From Spirogloea muscicola (lineage: Eukaryota; Streptophyta; Zygnematophyceae; Spirogloeales; Spirogloeaceae): a stretch of DNA of 44,943 bases. The position numbers and the translations under genes are program-made. The stretch spans positions 651,080 to 696,022 of the forward strand of contig WELB01000064.1 in the NCBI GenBank assembly GCA_009602725.1. Reading direction: 5' to 3'. Below are positions 11,225-25,167 of the stretch, in pieces. The notes beneath the pieces are model-generated. The model saw only the letters and a list, made by a program, of their open reading frames with translations, was not told where the DNA came from and searched no databases. Position 1 is the first letter of the stretch. Each line of letters begins with the position of its first letter.

Positions 11225-14123
11225 ATGTCGGCCACGGCGCCGCTGGCTGAGGGCACAGCGACCAAGAGGGTCAAGCTCGCACCGCCGGGCGAGACGGCGG
11301 CGGCGGCTGCTGCAGCGGAGGCGACCCCAGCCACCAATGGTCTGGCTCAGCAAGACAGCGGCACGGAGCAGGGCGAGGAGCCTGCTGCGGCGGCTGTGGC
11401 AGCAGCAGCAGTGGAGCCGGTGACTGCGGTGGACGGGGAGGAGGGCTCTGTGCCAGCAGCTGCTGGCTCTGGCAGCGGTGCCAACGACGGCGAGGAGGAG
11501 GCGCAGCTGGATGCAGAGCTGGTGCTGGCGATCGAGCGGTTGCAGGAAGTCCAGGACGAGCTTGAGCGGGTGGGCATCACCACGTATCTCCTTCAGGCAG
11601 CACCCCCCTCACTCTCTCCTCCTCTGCTGCATGCTCAGGAATGCTCAGATGGCGTGCGTTGCCGTCGATGGCAGGTGAATGAGGAGGCGAGCGACAAGGT
11701 GCTGGAGGTGGAGCAGCGGTACAACGAGGTGCGGCGGCCCGTGTACGCACGCCGCAATGCCATCATCACCTCCATCCCGGACTTCTGGCTCACGGCTGTC
11801 TGTGCTCCTGCCGCCTCCCTGCTCTTCCTCCCTCCACTCTCCTGCAGCTCCTCGCAGAAACATGGCCGCCTACTCGTCATGTCTGGTTGTCCTGCAGGCT
11901 TGCAGCCTGATGGTGCTGGCGGTGGCTGCACCAGTGGCGCGCTGTCCTTTCTTCTGTCCCCGCATGTCTCGGCACGTCCCAGTGGCTGACTCATGCTCCG
12001 CATGCCTGCGCAGTTCCTGAGCCACCCGCAGCTCGCCGACCTGCTCACCGAGGACGATCAGAAGGTGCAGCCGGCTTCCCTCCTACATCCTCCAATCTCC
12101 ATCCTCCTCCCTCCTCCCTCCTCCTGCATCTCTTCATTCGGCTGCCCTTCTACAAATGAAACCCCAAATGGCCTCACCAACTTCTCACTCCCTTTTCCGC
12201 TCCACTTGGCAGGCATTCAAGCACCTGGCAGAGCTGGAAGTGGAGGACAGCAAGGACGTGAAGTCGGGCTACCGCATCGCACTGCACTTCCGTCCCAACC
12301 CGTACTTTGAGGACGAGGTGCTGGAGAAGGTGGTTGCATTCGCCGAGGACGGCGCCGTCAAGGTCACCGGCACACCACCGCGCTGGAAGCCTGGCATGGT
12401 GACTGGTCTCCCCATGGCTTTGCCGAATCTTGATCTTCCCTCAATTCTCTCTGATGCTCCCCGGCCGGCAGGCTGTCATCCTGTTGTTGTGTCATCATTA
12501 ATCTCAAACACTCTGTGTAGGCTGTTTGTTTCCTATTGTCTTCCTTAGAAGTTGGCTGATCTTCTGTCAAAGACGACTTCCTCTTTGAGCTGGATCTCGC
12601 ACTCTGCATCACCTCCTCCCATGCACACCTCCCCCTTCTCAAGAAGAAAGCCGAGAACAAGTCGCAGATCCAAAGCTGAGTCCTAAAGAATAAGGATGGC
12701 TTTATTTCCAGTGAGGTTGTTTCATGGGTCATCTGCACGCGGGCTCCTTGTAGACGTTGGCAAGAGCAGGTGCTTTGACTTGCATAGTAGGTTGCTGCCA
12801 CTGGCTGACCTGTGGTAGCAGAGGGCAAGGGTAAAAGGTCATGTAGATGGGACGGCTTTAAGGGTTCAAGTGGTGAGCTCTTGGCTTGTTGCACCTGACT
12901 GACATTATGGCCCCTCACCGAGGCAACTTCTGAGGACGAGATAGTATGCTGCAGGACTTGACATCCCGAGATGACGATGATGGCGAGGATGACGAGGAAG
13001 AGGAAGATGAAGCTGAAGAAGAGAGGGAGGATGGAGGAGGAGAGGGAGGGAAGGAGGGAGGAGAGGACGACAGTAGCGGAGAGCCTAAGGAAGGCAGAAG
13101 GGGCGCCAAGCGGCGGCGCTCGCATTCCACAAGGTGGGCAGGTCCACAAAATCCTCTGTCGTATGGCCGTGTGCGCCAAGCCGTTTGCTGCACTGCATCT
13201 GCCTGGCAGAGGTGACGGTTGCGTGCCGCTGTCTCGCCACAAGGTGCCGGGCTACGTTTCCAAGCTCGGCGAGCGCAAAATGGTCAACGAGCTGGTCGGC
13301 ATGTGTCAGGAAGGGCAAGACTGGCAGCTGACCATTGTGACACCCTTCCGCTGCGCCGCATGCAGCTTCTTTACCTGGTTTCTGCTGGACTTTGATGAGG
13401 CTGCCCCAGACGAGGTAAGTCGGAATGCTCTAAAAGCTTCATGGAGCAATGAGTCGTTTGGTCAAGGACGAGGCCCGTGAGGACCTCAGAGGCCACGAGC
13501 TAGAAGATTCTGGCATTTTGGGATCTGAGAAAGTCACCTCTATTATCCGCTCGCTTAGGTTCAGGTGTGCATTAGTAGAGCTCAAGGTCGAAGAGCTTAT
13601 CCCAGGTGCTGGAGTATGGGACTTCAGCTGTTTGAAGATCGCAGGATAATGCTGCAGCGTCTAGATGTCATGCAAAGCCTCAGCAGTAGCAGAGCTGGTA
13701 GGACTTCCTGTTTGCAGATAGCCGGTCTTTTGTGGGAAGGGGTGGCCCGTCCCAAGGCGAAAGCGCCATACCCGCATTACTCGACCGCAGGCCTGATGAT
13801 GAGGCGTAAAACATCTGAAAACCCGACAAACATGTATTATTCAAAATTCTGCTTCTTTGTGCAGATTGCTGAGGTGATCAAGGACGACCTGTGGCCAAAC
13901 CCGCTCAAGTATTTCAATACAGTGAGCAGGCTTACCCGAGCGAGTTGCTCTCATCGACAGACAGCCACATTTCCTGCTCACAATTGTGCACATTTTTAGA
14001 AGAAGCTTTAGGCAAATGAAGAAGGGTGACTGACCCTGATTGACGCATCTGCCACATTGTGCATCGACTGCGCAGGAAGCTGACGACGAGTTTGAGGAGG
14101 AAGCGCAGGTAGAGATGAAGTGA
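11225..14123 (+). CDS. SET/NAP-family histone chaperone
   Basis: Eight exons: 11225-11569, 11675-11797, 12014-12064, 12213-12398, 12955-13133, 13366-13414, 13865-13921, 14076-14123, giving 345 residues. SET/NAP proteins bind H2A-H2B or H3-H4 and assist nucleosome assembly. Motifs: a dimerisation helix ending [20 protein letters not shown] and [11 protein letters not shown], then [77 protein letters not shown] and a short acidic end. Exon 5 (residues 236-295) is unusual: an Asp/Glu-rich stretch followed by a basic KRRR cluster, placed between the ear domain strands and SFFTW, where relatives have a short loop. The C-terminal acidic tail is correspondingly short (about 15 residues). Phase closes only if exon 5 is included or replaced by another phase-2 exon, supporting it as coding. 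The N-terminal 100 residues are Ala/Glu-rich. Confidence 0.93.
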
Positions 14124-15225
14124 GGAGACCGGCAATGGCATTTGGTGGGGAGCTCCTTGTCCAACGTGAGTTTTCTGCACGTTTGACACAAAGAGGCGCC
14201 ACTGGGACTTTCGGATACTAGCCCCTGTACGTGTGGTCTAGAGGGGCTGTGCTTACAGCTTCAGAATCAGCACCGTGCTGAGGCGCTCCAGGCAGTTCAG
14301 AAGTCACATGTCAAAAGAGGTTCCTTTATGTTCGAAATACGGGTGTGTCGTCAATGACACACCCGCTTGAAAAGCCGGCTGGCTTTGCTCTGCAATGTGC
14401 GCAGTCAGAGCAACCCGCAAACACCATGCAGGCTTCTGACGCCCACGTGACTATCGACTTGTCTTGCCAGAAGGACTGCAGCAGCTGTCTCCAGAGGGTG
14501 GCAACTTCGCTACTTGTTGAATTGCGGAGGCGAATTACATTCTTGAGCATGCAGCAGCTTGAAAGTGGAGCTGTATATGGCCTGCCCTGCCAACGGCAAA
14601 TGGTAAAGAAATGGCCTACGAGCAAGGACGAGCGAGGGGCCCCTGAGGATGTCTACTGGCAAGCAGGGGAAGGGCGGCATTGGTCCTTATGCAACACCAT
14701 GGAAGCCAGGACCTTGCAGGCCTGGTGGCCTTCCTAGGCGCCCTACACATTCCCAAGGAACTCCCACGGCAGCCTAGCATGAACCTATGTCAGCCTCTTG
14801 ATTTCTGAGCTGGGTAGATGCTACCTATAAGCTCCTGATGAGGGGCTGCGCAGTCCTTGCTTGCCTCTCTTTGGTAAGCTAACAGCTTCACAGCCGGTCC
14901 TGCGTCTTTGAGCATTCGTTTTCCATGCTCCAGTTTTGATTGGTGATTATGGCCTTCTTAAAGCTTCAGACCACAGAGGTTGATAGCTTCACATGAGTCT
15001 CTTAAATAGCTCGGACACTTCCTTTCCTTGCCTCCTGGGAAGCTCTGAGGCTCGTGGACAGCACCATGCTCGATGGACATCTTTCTAAGTGTGCAAATGC
15101 TTACTGCCGCAGAAAATCTATACACTCAAGTTGGGAGTACATATCTTGCAATGAGCAGCCTTTGTATAAAGTAAACAAGTGCGCAGATCCTAAACTTGAT
15201 TCAGCCTATGCAATGCGCAACGCAG
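14124..15225. other. Convergent 3' intergenic region, NAP1 / DUF2301 gene
   Basis: 1.1 kb between stop codons. The longest frame, on the plus strand at 14345-14737, has 130 codons but no recognisable domain or exon-like partner, and its composition looks like untranslated sequence. No RNA gene or repeat was recognised. Confidence 0.5.
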
Positions 15226-16709
15226 TCAAGCGTCGGGGTCGGTCGACAGCCGGGCCTGGCCTCGAAGCTGCTGTATAAGCGCCTCCTGTCGCTCCACTGG
15301 CAGCGCCTGGAACATGAATACCGACTTGTCGCCAATGTCGTCCTGCACACAGATAAGGCACCCGTACGTTTTCTTGGTTCAGGACTAAGCAGGCAATGCA
15401 CAATGTCGCTGTTAAGCTGGAGTGTGTCTGTGGACGTGCAGACAAGGGAGGCAAGCTAGACGACAACAGAGCCCAGTGCTGACCTTGATGGGTTGTGAGA
15501 ACTTTCGTGCTGCGAAGACAGCAAAGAGGGCCATGCACACCGCCAGCAGGCCACGCTCCGCACCAGCATCCAGTCCGCCCGACTGCACAACGCTGGCTCA
15601 GACGGCTCAGGACTTTGCTTCGGGACTACCGCAGGCACAGCAAAAGCTCGGCTGCTGGGCATCTGATGCGTGGATCCTGCCTGTCTTGTGTCTCTCCAGA
15701 GCTACATTGCTCTGAGGGTTCCAATGGTCCAAAGCTATGACGGTGGCATCGTGCAGGCTCTGCTGCGCACCAGGTGACCCAGCAGGAGCGAAGGGATGGC
15801 GAAGAAAAGCAGCGCCGCCTCCAGCTTGCCATAGCAAAGCCCTGGTAACAACGAGCACAGCAAGGTCCAGCAACAGTCATGGAGGTTAGTCGGAGCCTCA
15901 GCTGCATTGGCAATGTCTAAATGGTCTCGCCACAAGGCCAAGATGTGGTTCGACTTGCGTACATGCTTGCCAGCTGTGATAACAGAGCGCCAGACGTAGC
16001 GGCTGGCTCTGGAACCACTGGACGGAAGCTCCACCTTAAGGCCTCGATACAAGCGGAATCCTTCTCTACTGGTTCATGCTCCATGGAGGGCGGCGCACCT
16101 TCCTTGAAGACCAGGCCGGTGAGGGCGGCGAACAGGGGCCCGACGGCCCACACGGCGCCCGGGTGGCCGACAACAAACTGCACGAGGCCCTCGCCGGCCG
16201 GCGCCGCAAAGTTGGCGGCGGTGGCCGCCGAGCCGAGGGCGCCGGCGAGCCAGAGGAGCTGCAGCGTGCGCTTGATGGGCGTGACGTAGATGTGCACGAG
16301 CGCCAGCGCTAGGCCGAGGCCCGCGGCGCCCGCCGCGAAGGCCGCGTCCAGCGCCGCCGGCGGCGGNNNNNNNNNNNNNNNNNNNNNNNNNNNNNNNNNN
16401 NNNNNNNNNNNNNNNNNNNNNNNNNNNNNNNNNNNNNNNNNNNNNNNNNNNNNNNNNNNNNNNNNNNNNNNNNNNNNNNNNNNNNNNNNNNNNNNNNNNN
16501 NNNNNNNNNNNNNNNNNNNNNNNNNNNNNNNNNNNNNNNNNNNNNNNNNNNNNNNNNNNNNNNNNNNNNNNNNNNNNNNNNNNNNNNNNNNNNNNNNNNN
16601 NNNNNNNNNNNNNNNNNNNNNNNNNNNNNNNNNNNNNNNNNNNNNNNNNNNNNNNNNNNNNNNCGGCCGCGGCGGCGGCGGCGGCGGCGGCGGCGGCCGC
16701 GGCGGCCAT
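15226..16709 (-). CDS. DUF2301 integral membrane protein, probably plastid-targeted (contains assembly gap)
   Basis: The start codon is on the minus strand at 16709 and opens an Ala-rich N-terminus that runs into the N gap (16663-16367). Downstream exons in transcript order: (gap)-16099, 15841-15771, 15582-15484, 15342-15226, all in phase. Readable protein: membrane segments around LGLALALVHIYVTPIKRTLQ, VVGHPGAVWAVGPLFAALTG and LEAALLFFAIPSLLLGHL, then a further hydrophobic helix and a polar tail ending STDPDA. The FKEGLCYGKLEA motif spans a splice junction. The family is found in cyanobacteria and plastid-bearing eukaryotes and its function is unknown. The N-terminus fits a transit peptide by composition only. 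The number of exons inside the gap is unknown. Confidence 0.85.
16367..16663. other. Assembly gap (297 N)
   Basis: A run of N flanked on both sides by GGC/GCC triplet tracts. It removes part of exon 1 or more of the DUF2301 gene. The true size is not known. Confidence 0.99.
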
Positions 16710-17539
16710 GGCTGGGGGAAGAGGCTATTGCTGCCGGCAGCACGGCGGCTGTGAAAGCCAGCCGAACGCGCAGAGAGTGAGATTTCATCATTCAAAACAA
16801 ACCAAGGCCAAAATGGGCCAAGTACAAGGGCAATCACATCTACTGACGTCCATCACGTTCAGCAGATTGACCCGCTCAGTAACCTCGGGTCAATGCATAA
16901 AAGTTGCTATTCGGTGCCTGAAAACCAGATGGCAGAGTTCTGCCGCCAACTAGAGCTCGCCCAGCTTTCTGGTGCAAAGCAATCAGCCTGAGCGCGCTGC
17001 AAACAGGCCGAAACTCGCCGTCGCAAGAACGACTGAACGTATACCTTGTCAGTCTGCCAAAGCGTCCTTGACAAGCCATTCATGGTTATTTAAGGGACCC
17101 TCTTTCAGTGAGTCAATCTCTGAATATGACTTGCCATGTCCTGGACAACCCCCGGTTGCTGGCAGCACTGGTGCTTGCAAGATGGTAATGCAGAGGGCAG
17201 CATACAGCGCAGGCATCCAAGGAAAGCTTCTGGGGCTGGCATGATTAAGCAGTGCTCCTTCAAGACCCAGAGTGAAGAGATATTATTGATCTTTATCAAG
17301 GGCAGCCCAGGCGACTATCAGGGCTACCTGCAGCTTGTGAAGGCAACATCTCCTGTTTGACATGCTCATGTGCCACAGCAGAGAATGCTTGGCTCCCTTG
17401 GCCAAGCAAGGAGTGTGCACCGGTGCAGGCTTTGCCTGCCTGCTCAATACCTCAAAGAGGCGCATGGCTTGAAGAAAGGTACTGCAGATAAGTGTGGGCC
17501 CAAGACTTGAGGGAGGCGTACTACTTGTGACTGGTGTTG
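16710..17539. other. Spacer upstream of the DUF2301 gene and 3' of hexokinase, with repeat remnant
   Basis: Apart from the diverged repeat at about 16790-17080, I see no gene. A 5' UTR or promoter for the minus-strand DUF2301 gene must lie close to 16710. Confidence 0.5.
16790..17080. repeat. Diverged dispersed repeat, partner of 22690-22985
   Basis: Shared blocks in the same order at both loci include GGCCAAGTACAA, TGACCCGCTCAG, CAGCTTTCTGGT, CAAAGCA, GCCTGAGC and CAACAGGC/CAAACAGGC. The minus-strand frame ending at 16876 reads LHQKAGRAL...SGFQAP...LTRGY stop, matching the peptide signature of the repeats at 42.7-44.9 kb despite little base identity. Confidence 0.65.
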
Positions 17540-20688
<3,149 letters not shown>

Positions 20689-20960
20689 GGTCGCCGCCGC
20701 CGGCGCCTATTTCGCCGCCGTGCGCCGCGGGCCGCAGGCAGGGCAATGCCGAGCTAGGGGAGCGGCGAGCGGGAGCTCCCCCGTCCGCGGCCGCCGCCGC
20801 CGCCGCCGCCGCCGGTTCCGAGGCGGTGATCTGGGGAGCCCGCGCGAGAGTGAGCGGGCCGGGGCTTCTCTCTCTCCCCGGCAGCACCTCAAGCGTGTGA
20901 CCAGCGCCTCGCCACGGAGGAGGGGGGAGCACCTGCCACTTTGGAGGCGGCCGCTCCAAA
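20689..20960. promoter_or_regulatory. Hexokinase upstream region
   Basis: GC-rich sequence with a GCC/CCG tract around 20790-20815 immediately upstream of the hexokinase start (minus strand). No TATA box or other recognised element. Confidence 0.4.
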
Positions 20961-23235
20961 GTGGCGATCCGTGTCGCGGTGCCACATGGCGGACGCGCCG
21001 TACGCCGGCTGGCTGGGGCGTAAGTAAGCCACCGCAGTCAGGCATCGCCGAGGAAGCGGTTCTTTTTTGCTCGCAAGAAGTAGAAGGCCTTTCCATCTGC
21101 ATCATTTCGTGTCTTGGTGTGTAGCTTTTGCCTTTCCGGGCACTGTTTTGTGGCCTTTGAGGCCTGTGGACATTGTCCATTCTTTTCTTGGCTGGCTTTG
21201 CTAGCCCCTCTTTTTCTCTGGGCGAGCCATCTTCTTCTTTTCGGCAGGGGCTCGCTGTTCAAGGGAAGGCGCGCGCAGTGCGCATTAAATGAAAGGGAGG
21301 CCACTGCAACAATACATTGTTCATGAAGGAAAGGCCAGTGCAAATTCAACGTTACAGAAAGCGAAGCCCTATGCTAGGGTGGCTAAGGCAGCATTGTGAC
21401 TTTAGTACGCACGGGTGAGTACATAAAAATCCGACAAGCTAGGTTGGGAGCCGGAGCGCCGCCACGGAAGCCGGTGGCCTGACTTAGAAGCAGCTCGAGA
21501 GATGAAGCTCTTCCACTGGGAGCGAGGGCTGTAAACAGCCAGCCCACTCCACATGACGGAACGAGCCCTGCAGTCCTGCGCGATGGTGGGCTCCCATCGT
21601 AGTAGGGACAATTGAGCACGTATTTGTAGAGGCACTTGGGTAGCTGTGTTGTGTATTGCTTTCCGGCCCCTTCGGACCTTCTCGATTATTTGATGGGCTG
21701 GCCTTTCACCCATCGCCCTCCTTTGTCGGGAGGTCAGCCTGGGGCATACTAGCATCCGCAGGTGTAAGTTGCATGCTACCGATTGAGGCTTTTGCTAGAT
21801 ATGCAGCGCTCCCAAGCTTTGGCTAGCTATTCGGACTTGCATCTACTGACTAGAGGTTACTAAGAGTCCTCTTGCTGCTGTCTTAGTACTTGGCACTCCG
21901 GCTCCATCAGACCTTATCCATTCGTCTGGGCTGGCCTCTCCCAGCCACCAGTCAATCTGGCCGCGCTTTCTTTGGCTACACATCAGCATGCTGAGCGCGG
22001 TCTAAGACAGGCCACTGGCTTCCATAGCGGTGCTCGAGCTCCCCAAGTTAGCTTGTCGAATCTGTATATTTCCACTCGTGGATAACTACAGTTCCCTTTC
22101 AGCTGGTTATCACACACCACCTTAGCCCCCTTAGCATAGGGCTTCGCTTTGTGTAGCCCCATCCTTTGCATTAGCTACTTGCCTGAACATGTACAGCGCG
22201 CCACCCTCACACTTCACGCGCACTTTTGGGATATTTTTTTTCAGTTGAGTAAGGATGCCGGCCCTCTGCAAAGAAGAAAGTGCTCGCCCATTGAGGATAG
22301 GGGCTGGAAAAGCCAGCCCAAAAAAGATGAACAAAGTACGAGAAGGGGACCAGGGGAACTGCAAAGCAGTTCACACCCGGACAATTGGTGGCTCCCCCGT
22401 CGTTCCCTCGGTGCAATAGCTCGACTTGGCCTTCTAATGAATGCGTAATGGCTCGACTTGGCTATTTCATGAGCATTCCAAGGGGTGTTGGAGACCCTAA
22501 CCTATGACATCCTTCGACAAACTGAGTGTAGAGGTTCGCTTTGACCAGCCATTACCGTGTGTTCGTTCGGATACTGCCCTTCTTGAAGAGTTTCCCTCAA
22601 GTGATGACGGAGGGAAAGGATTGTCACTTAAGCTTGGTGAGAGCAATTGCTATGACACCATGTTGGGGCAGGAAATGTGCATATTGAATTGTGGAGGACC
22701 TGACTGGCCAAGTACAAAGGCAAGCACATGTAACAGATGTACATCACCTGCTGCTAAGCTGACCCGCTCAGGAACTACGAGTCAGCACATAGAGGTCGCT
22801 ATCTGATGCCCGAATACTGGACGGGCATATAAACAAGCTCTCGTGCCACCAGCTAAGGCTTGATCAGCTTTCTGGTCCAAAGCATGAGCCTGAGCTCGTT
22901 GCCAACAGGCTGACACATGACGTTGCAAACTTCACAAATAGGCTGCTGGCATGCCCATCTTGTGATGCTCTCAAGTAGTGTATGAAATCGGAGGACCCGT
23001 GCAGCCAAAGGTGTCAAATCGCGGCTGGTAGAAGGTGATTACTGCGGGGGTAGTCCTCCGTGGGGAACGTCTGCTCACCTTTGGGTACTAACGTCATTCT
23101 GTTCCGTTAGCCATCTTAGGTTAGGGCTTCGTTTCATGTAGCCATATTTATTTGGCACTAATCTCTGCCTGAAATGTATTGGCTTGAATTGGCCTCCGTT
23201 TCATCTGATGCGCACCGCGTGCCTTTCTCTCAGTC
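20961..23235. repeat. Block of dispersed, partly inverted repeat remnants
   Basis: No gene could be reconstructed in this 2.3 kb. Recognisable modules: the repeat core at 21259-21325 (plus) and at 23176-23235 (minus), and GGTGAGTACATAAAAATCCGAC followed by CGCCACGGAAGCCGGTGGC at about 21411-21480, paralogous to 43081-43145 and 44761-44825. A short GGCTG-AA-AGCC palindrome module lies near 21188, 21525 and 22300. Stop codons and frameshifts break any protein frame. It looks like layered, decayed non-autonomous elements. Confidence 0.7.
22690..22985. repeat. Diverged dispersed repeat, partner of 16790-17080
   Basis: Contains GGCCAAGTACAAAGGCAAGC, GCTGACCCGCTCAGGAAC, GATCAGCTTTCTGGTCCAAA and GAGCCTGAGCTCGTTGCCA in the same order and orientation as the copy near 16.8 kb. 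The matching minus-strand frame here is interrupted by stops. Confidence 0.65.
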
Positions 23236-23974
23236 AGAGTAGTGGTGCGACTCTTTCTGCTCTGCACTTCCCACTGCGTGGCCAGCAATGTGGGTCGATG
23301 CTGGACGCTTGTACGCCTCCGTCACAACCATATTGACCAAGGCTTGTGGGCCTCCGCCAGGTTGTACACCTACAATGTCTAGGGTGGGACGGTGATGGCG
23401 TCCCTGAGGGAGGGAGGGGAGGCTGGAGGTCGGAGGGCAAGAAGAGGGCGTTTGGGTGCTATCGTGCTCTGTCACGATGATCGAGTATATCAATGAACCA
23501 GACCAGCACTTTTCATAATTGAGAAGAATTTTCGTTGGGCAACAGATTGAGCATCTACGTTGCAACATCGAGATAGAGTATTCACTTAGCAGACTTGAGG
23601 TACAAATGCACGAGTTTCTGTTTGTGTATCTAGCACAAGCATGAAGAGCTTCATAGGCTCCATTCTTTCAGGTTCTCCTTGTTTGATTGGCCAGTTTGAT
23701 GTTTTAAAAATCAATCTTTCTGAGCAGTCATCTATGTAAATGAGTTTGTGGAGAAAGAATGGCCAGCTACTTTGAATTTACTTGACGTTATCACTTCAAG
23801 TGTGTGAGAACCAGGCTACGGCGCGGGTTCAGTCGACTCCATACTCTGTCATTTCTTATTATGGAAACTATATGACCAGGGCCTCGACTTGGAGCTCAGA
23901 CCAAAACAGGTGGGGGCCTGCTGCGGTGTCCTGCTTGTTTTTGCGGTCATTGGGAACCCCCCCGGAGGGGGGTT
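23236..23974. other. Spacer between repeat block and U2 gene
   Basis: About 740 bases of AT-richer sequence. A minus-strand frame of 112 codons at 23230-23568 shows no known domain. The U2 3' processing signal should lie just left of 23975, but I could not assign it. Confidence 0.4.
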
Positions 23975-24175
23975 GGTGGGTGGGGTGTGCCCTCCCCGGA
24001 AGTAGTGCAATACCGGGGCGACGCTGGCGGGCCCGAGCAGCAAGCTACCCCTGTGGGTCCCGCCCCCCCGAAAAATTAGATTAATATCATGTGACCCGAT
24101 GGGTCACGTATCAGATATTAAACTGATAAGAACAGATACTACACTTGATCTTAGCCAAAAGGCCGAGAAAGGTAT
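23975..24175 (-). ncRNA. U2: U2 spliceosomal snRNA
   Basis: Minus strand, about 201 nt. The 5' end is the plant-type ATACCTTTCTCGGCC, followed by TTTTGGCTAAGATCAAG and the branch-point-pairing GTAGTA within GTGTAGTATCTGTTC. Next comes TATCAGTTTAATATCTGATA, which forms stem IIa, then the Sm site AATTTTTC and 3' stem-loops with TATTGCACTACTTCCGG as in plant U2. The 5' end is fixed by the family. The 3' end is estimated from the terminal CCCACC and may be off by some bases. U2 base-pairs with the intron branch site in every spliceosome. Confidence 0.96.
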
Positions 24176-24198
24176 GCTTTACCCGGACAAGCGGGGGG

Positions 24199-24250
24199 CT
24201 TATGTAGGGGTTTGGTTGGGTGGTGCGCTGCCCGCCCCGCGGCATGGGAT
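24199..24250 (-). promoter_or_regulatory. U2 promoter: TATA-like box and USE-like element
   Basis: Reading the minus strand, TACATAAG (24206-24199) lies 24-31 bases before the U2 5' end. ATCCCATGCCG (24250-24240), an 8/11 match to the plant snRNA upstream sequence element RTCCCACATCG, lies at -65 to -75. The 33 bases between them match the spacing of plant snRNA genes transcribed by RNA polymerase II rather than III, as expected for U2. Confidence 0.6.
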
Positions 24251-25167
24251 TAAACGGGGGGCTCTGGAGTCCAAGGTCCACGACCTTGACGTGTTTTCGA
24301 ATACGGGCGGAACGCTACGGCGTGCATTCCTGTATAACGCGTATATCCAAGAAGCAACGAGCGATTCTCTTGCTCTTAACCGGAGGCTGGAATTGCGGCG
24401 GCGCCGCGCCCGCCCGACGTATCCCAAGTAGTCCATCCTGAGTCGATAACATTTATCCCACGGCGTCCGTCATAAGTACCGCGGCTTCCCCAACGCGTCA
24501 TGGCGCTTCCTCGGCATTGCTAGCTCCATCTTCCCAGGAAATAAACACCGGTATTTGGAATTGTCAAGAATTTGTTCCTTTCTTTAGCCACGTCGCCATC
24601 CAGGGCGTAGGCGTCGACGCGACGGAGCGGGCCCGCGCCCCGTCGGGTTTGCGTCGGCGTCCCGTCGATGGCCCCGGCTGCGACGTCCTCGTCGCGTCGT
24701 CGTCGCGTCCTGGCCGAAAGGGCGGCGGGGTCGTCCCTCCGGCGCCGGAATGCCATAACTCGTCGGCCCCTAGCCATAGGAATCTAGAAATCCGGCCTCC
24801 AAGAGGGTGGGGAGAAGGCGGAATGCCGCGGCCGCCGCCCCGCCGGGCTTCCGGGAAGCTGGGGTAGCGGCCGCCAGGTGGCCCGCCGCCCGCGGGAGCC
24901 CGACGGTCCCGCCGTAGAATCCACGACTTCGCAGATTGGAGGCGGAGGCGCCCCTGTGGCTCTCCCCGCTACCACACAATAATACGACACCCGCTGTATG
25001 AGCCTGGCCGGCGTTTACATTCAATCGTCAGATTGTTTTCACAGCCGCGCGTCGTTGGTCAGTAACCGCGCTTTCTCTTCACTTCCGGACCAGGGCCTGT
25101 CCACCCGTCGCCGCCGCCGCCGCCGCCGTTGGTTGCGCCCGCGGCGGCGGCGGCGGCGNGCGGCGCC
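24251..25167. other. Divergent spacer, U2 / LRAT gene
   Basis: GC-rich 0.9 kb. I see no RNA gene, repeat or protein frame with recognisable content. The LRAT promoter must be here; a GCC/GGC tract with one N at 25159 lies directly before its ATG. Confidence 0.45.
25159..25159. other. Single ambiguous base in a GGC tract
   Basis: One N nine bases before the LRAT gene start codon, within a (GGC)n run. Probably a collapsed or unclosed triplet tract, so the 5' UTR length is unreliable. Confidence 0.6.

Noticed and set aside
12364-13242. 292-codon minus-strand frame across a NAP1 intron and exon 5
   Set aside because: It begins in exon 5 antisense (poly-Ser/Leu from the acidic repeat) and shows no domain.
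14345-14737. 130-codon plus-strand frame after NAP1
   Set aside because: No recognisable family, no flanking exon partners, and it lies in the expected 3' region.
23230-23568. 112-codon minus-strand frame left of U2
   Set aside because: No domain recognised; it starts in the repeat core and is probably chance.
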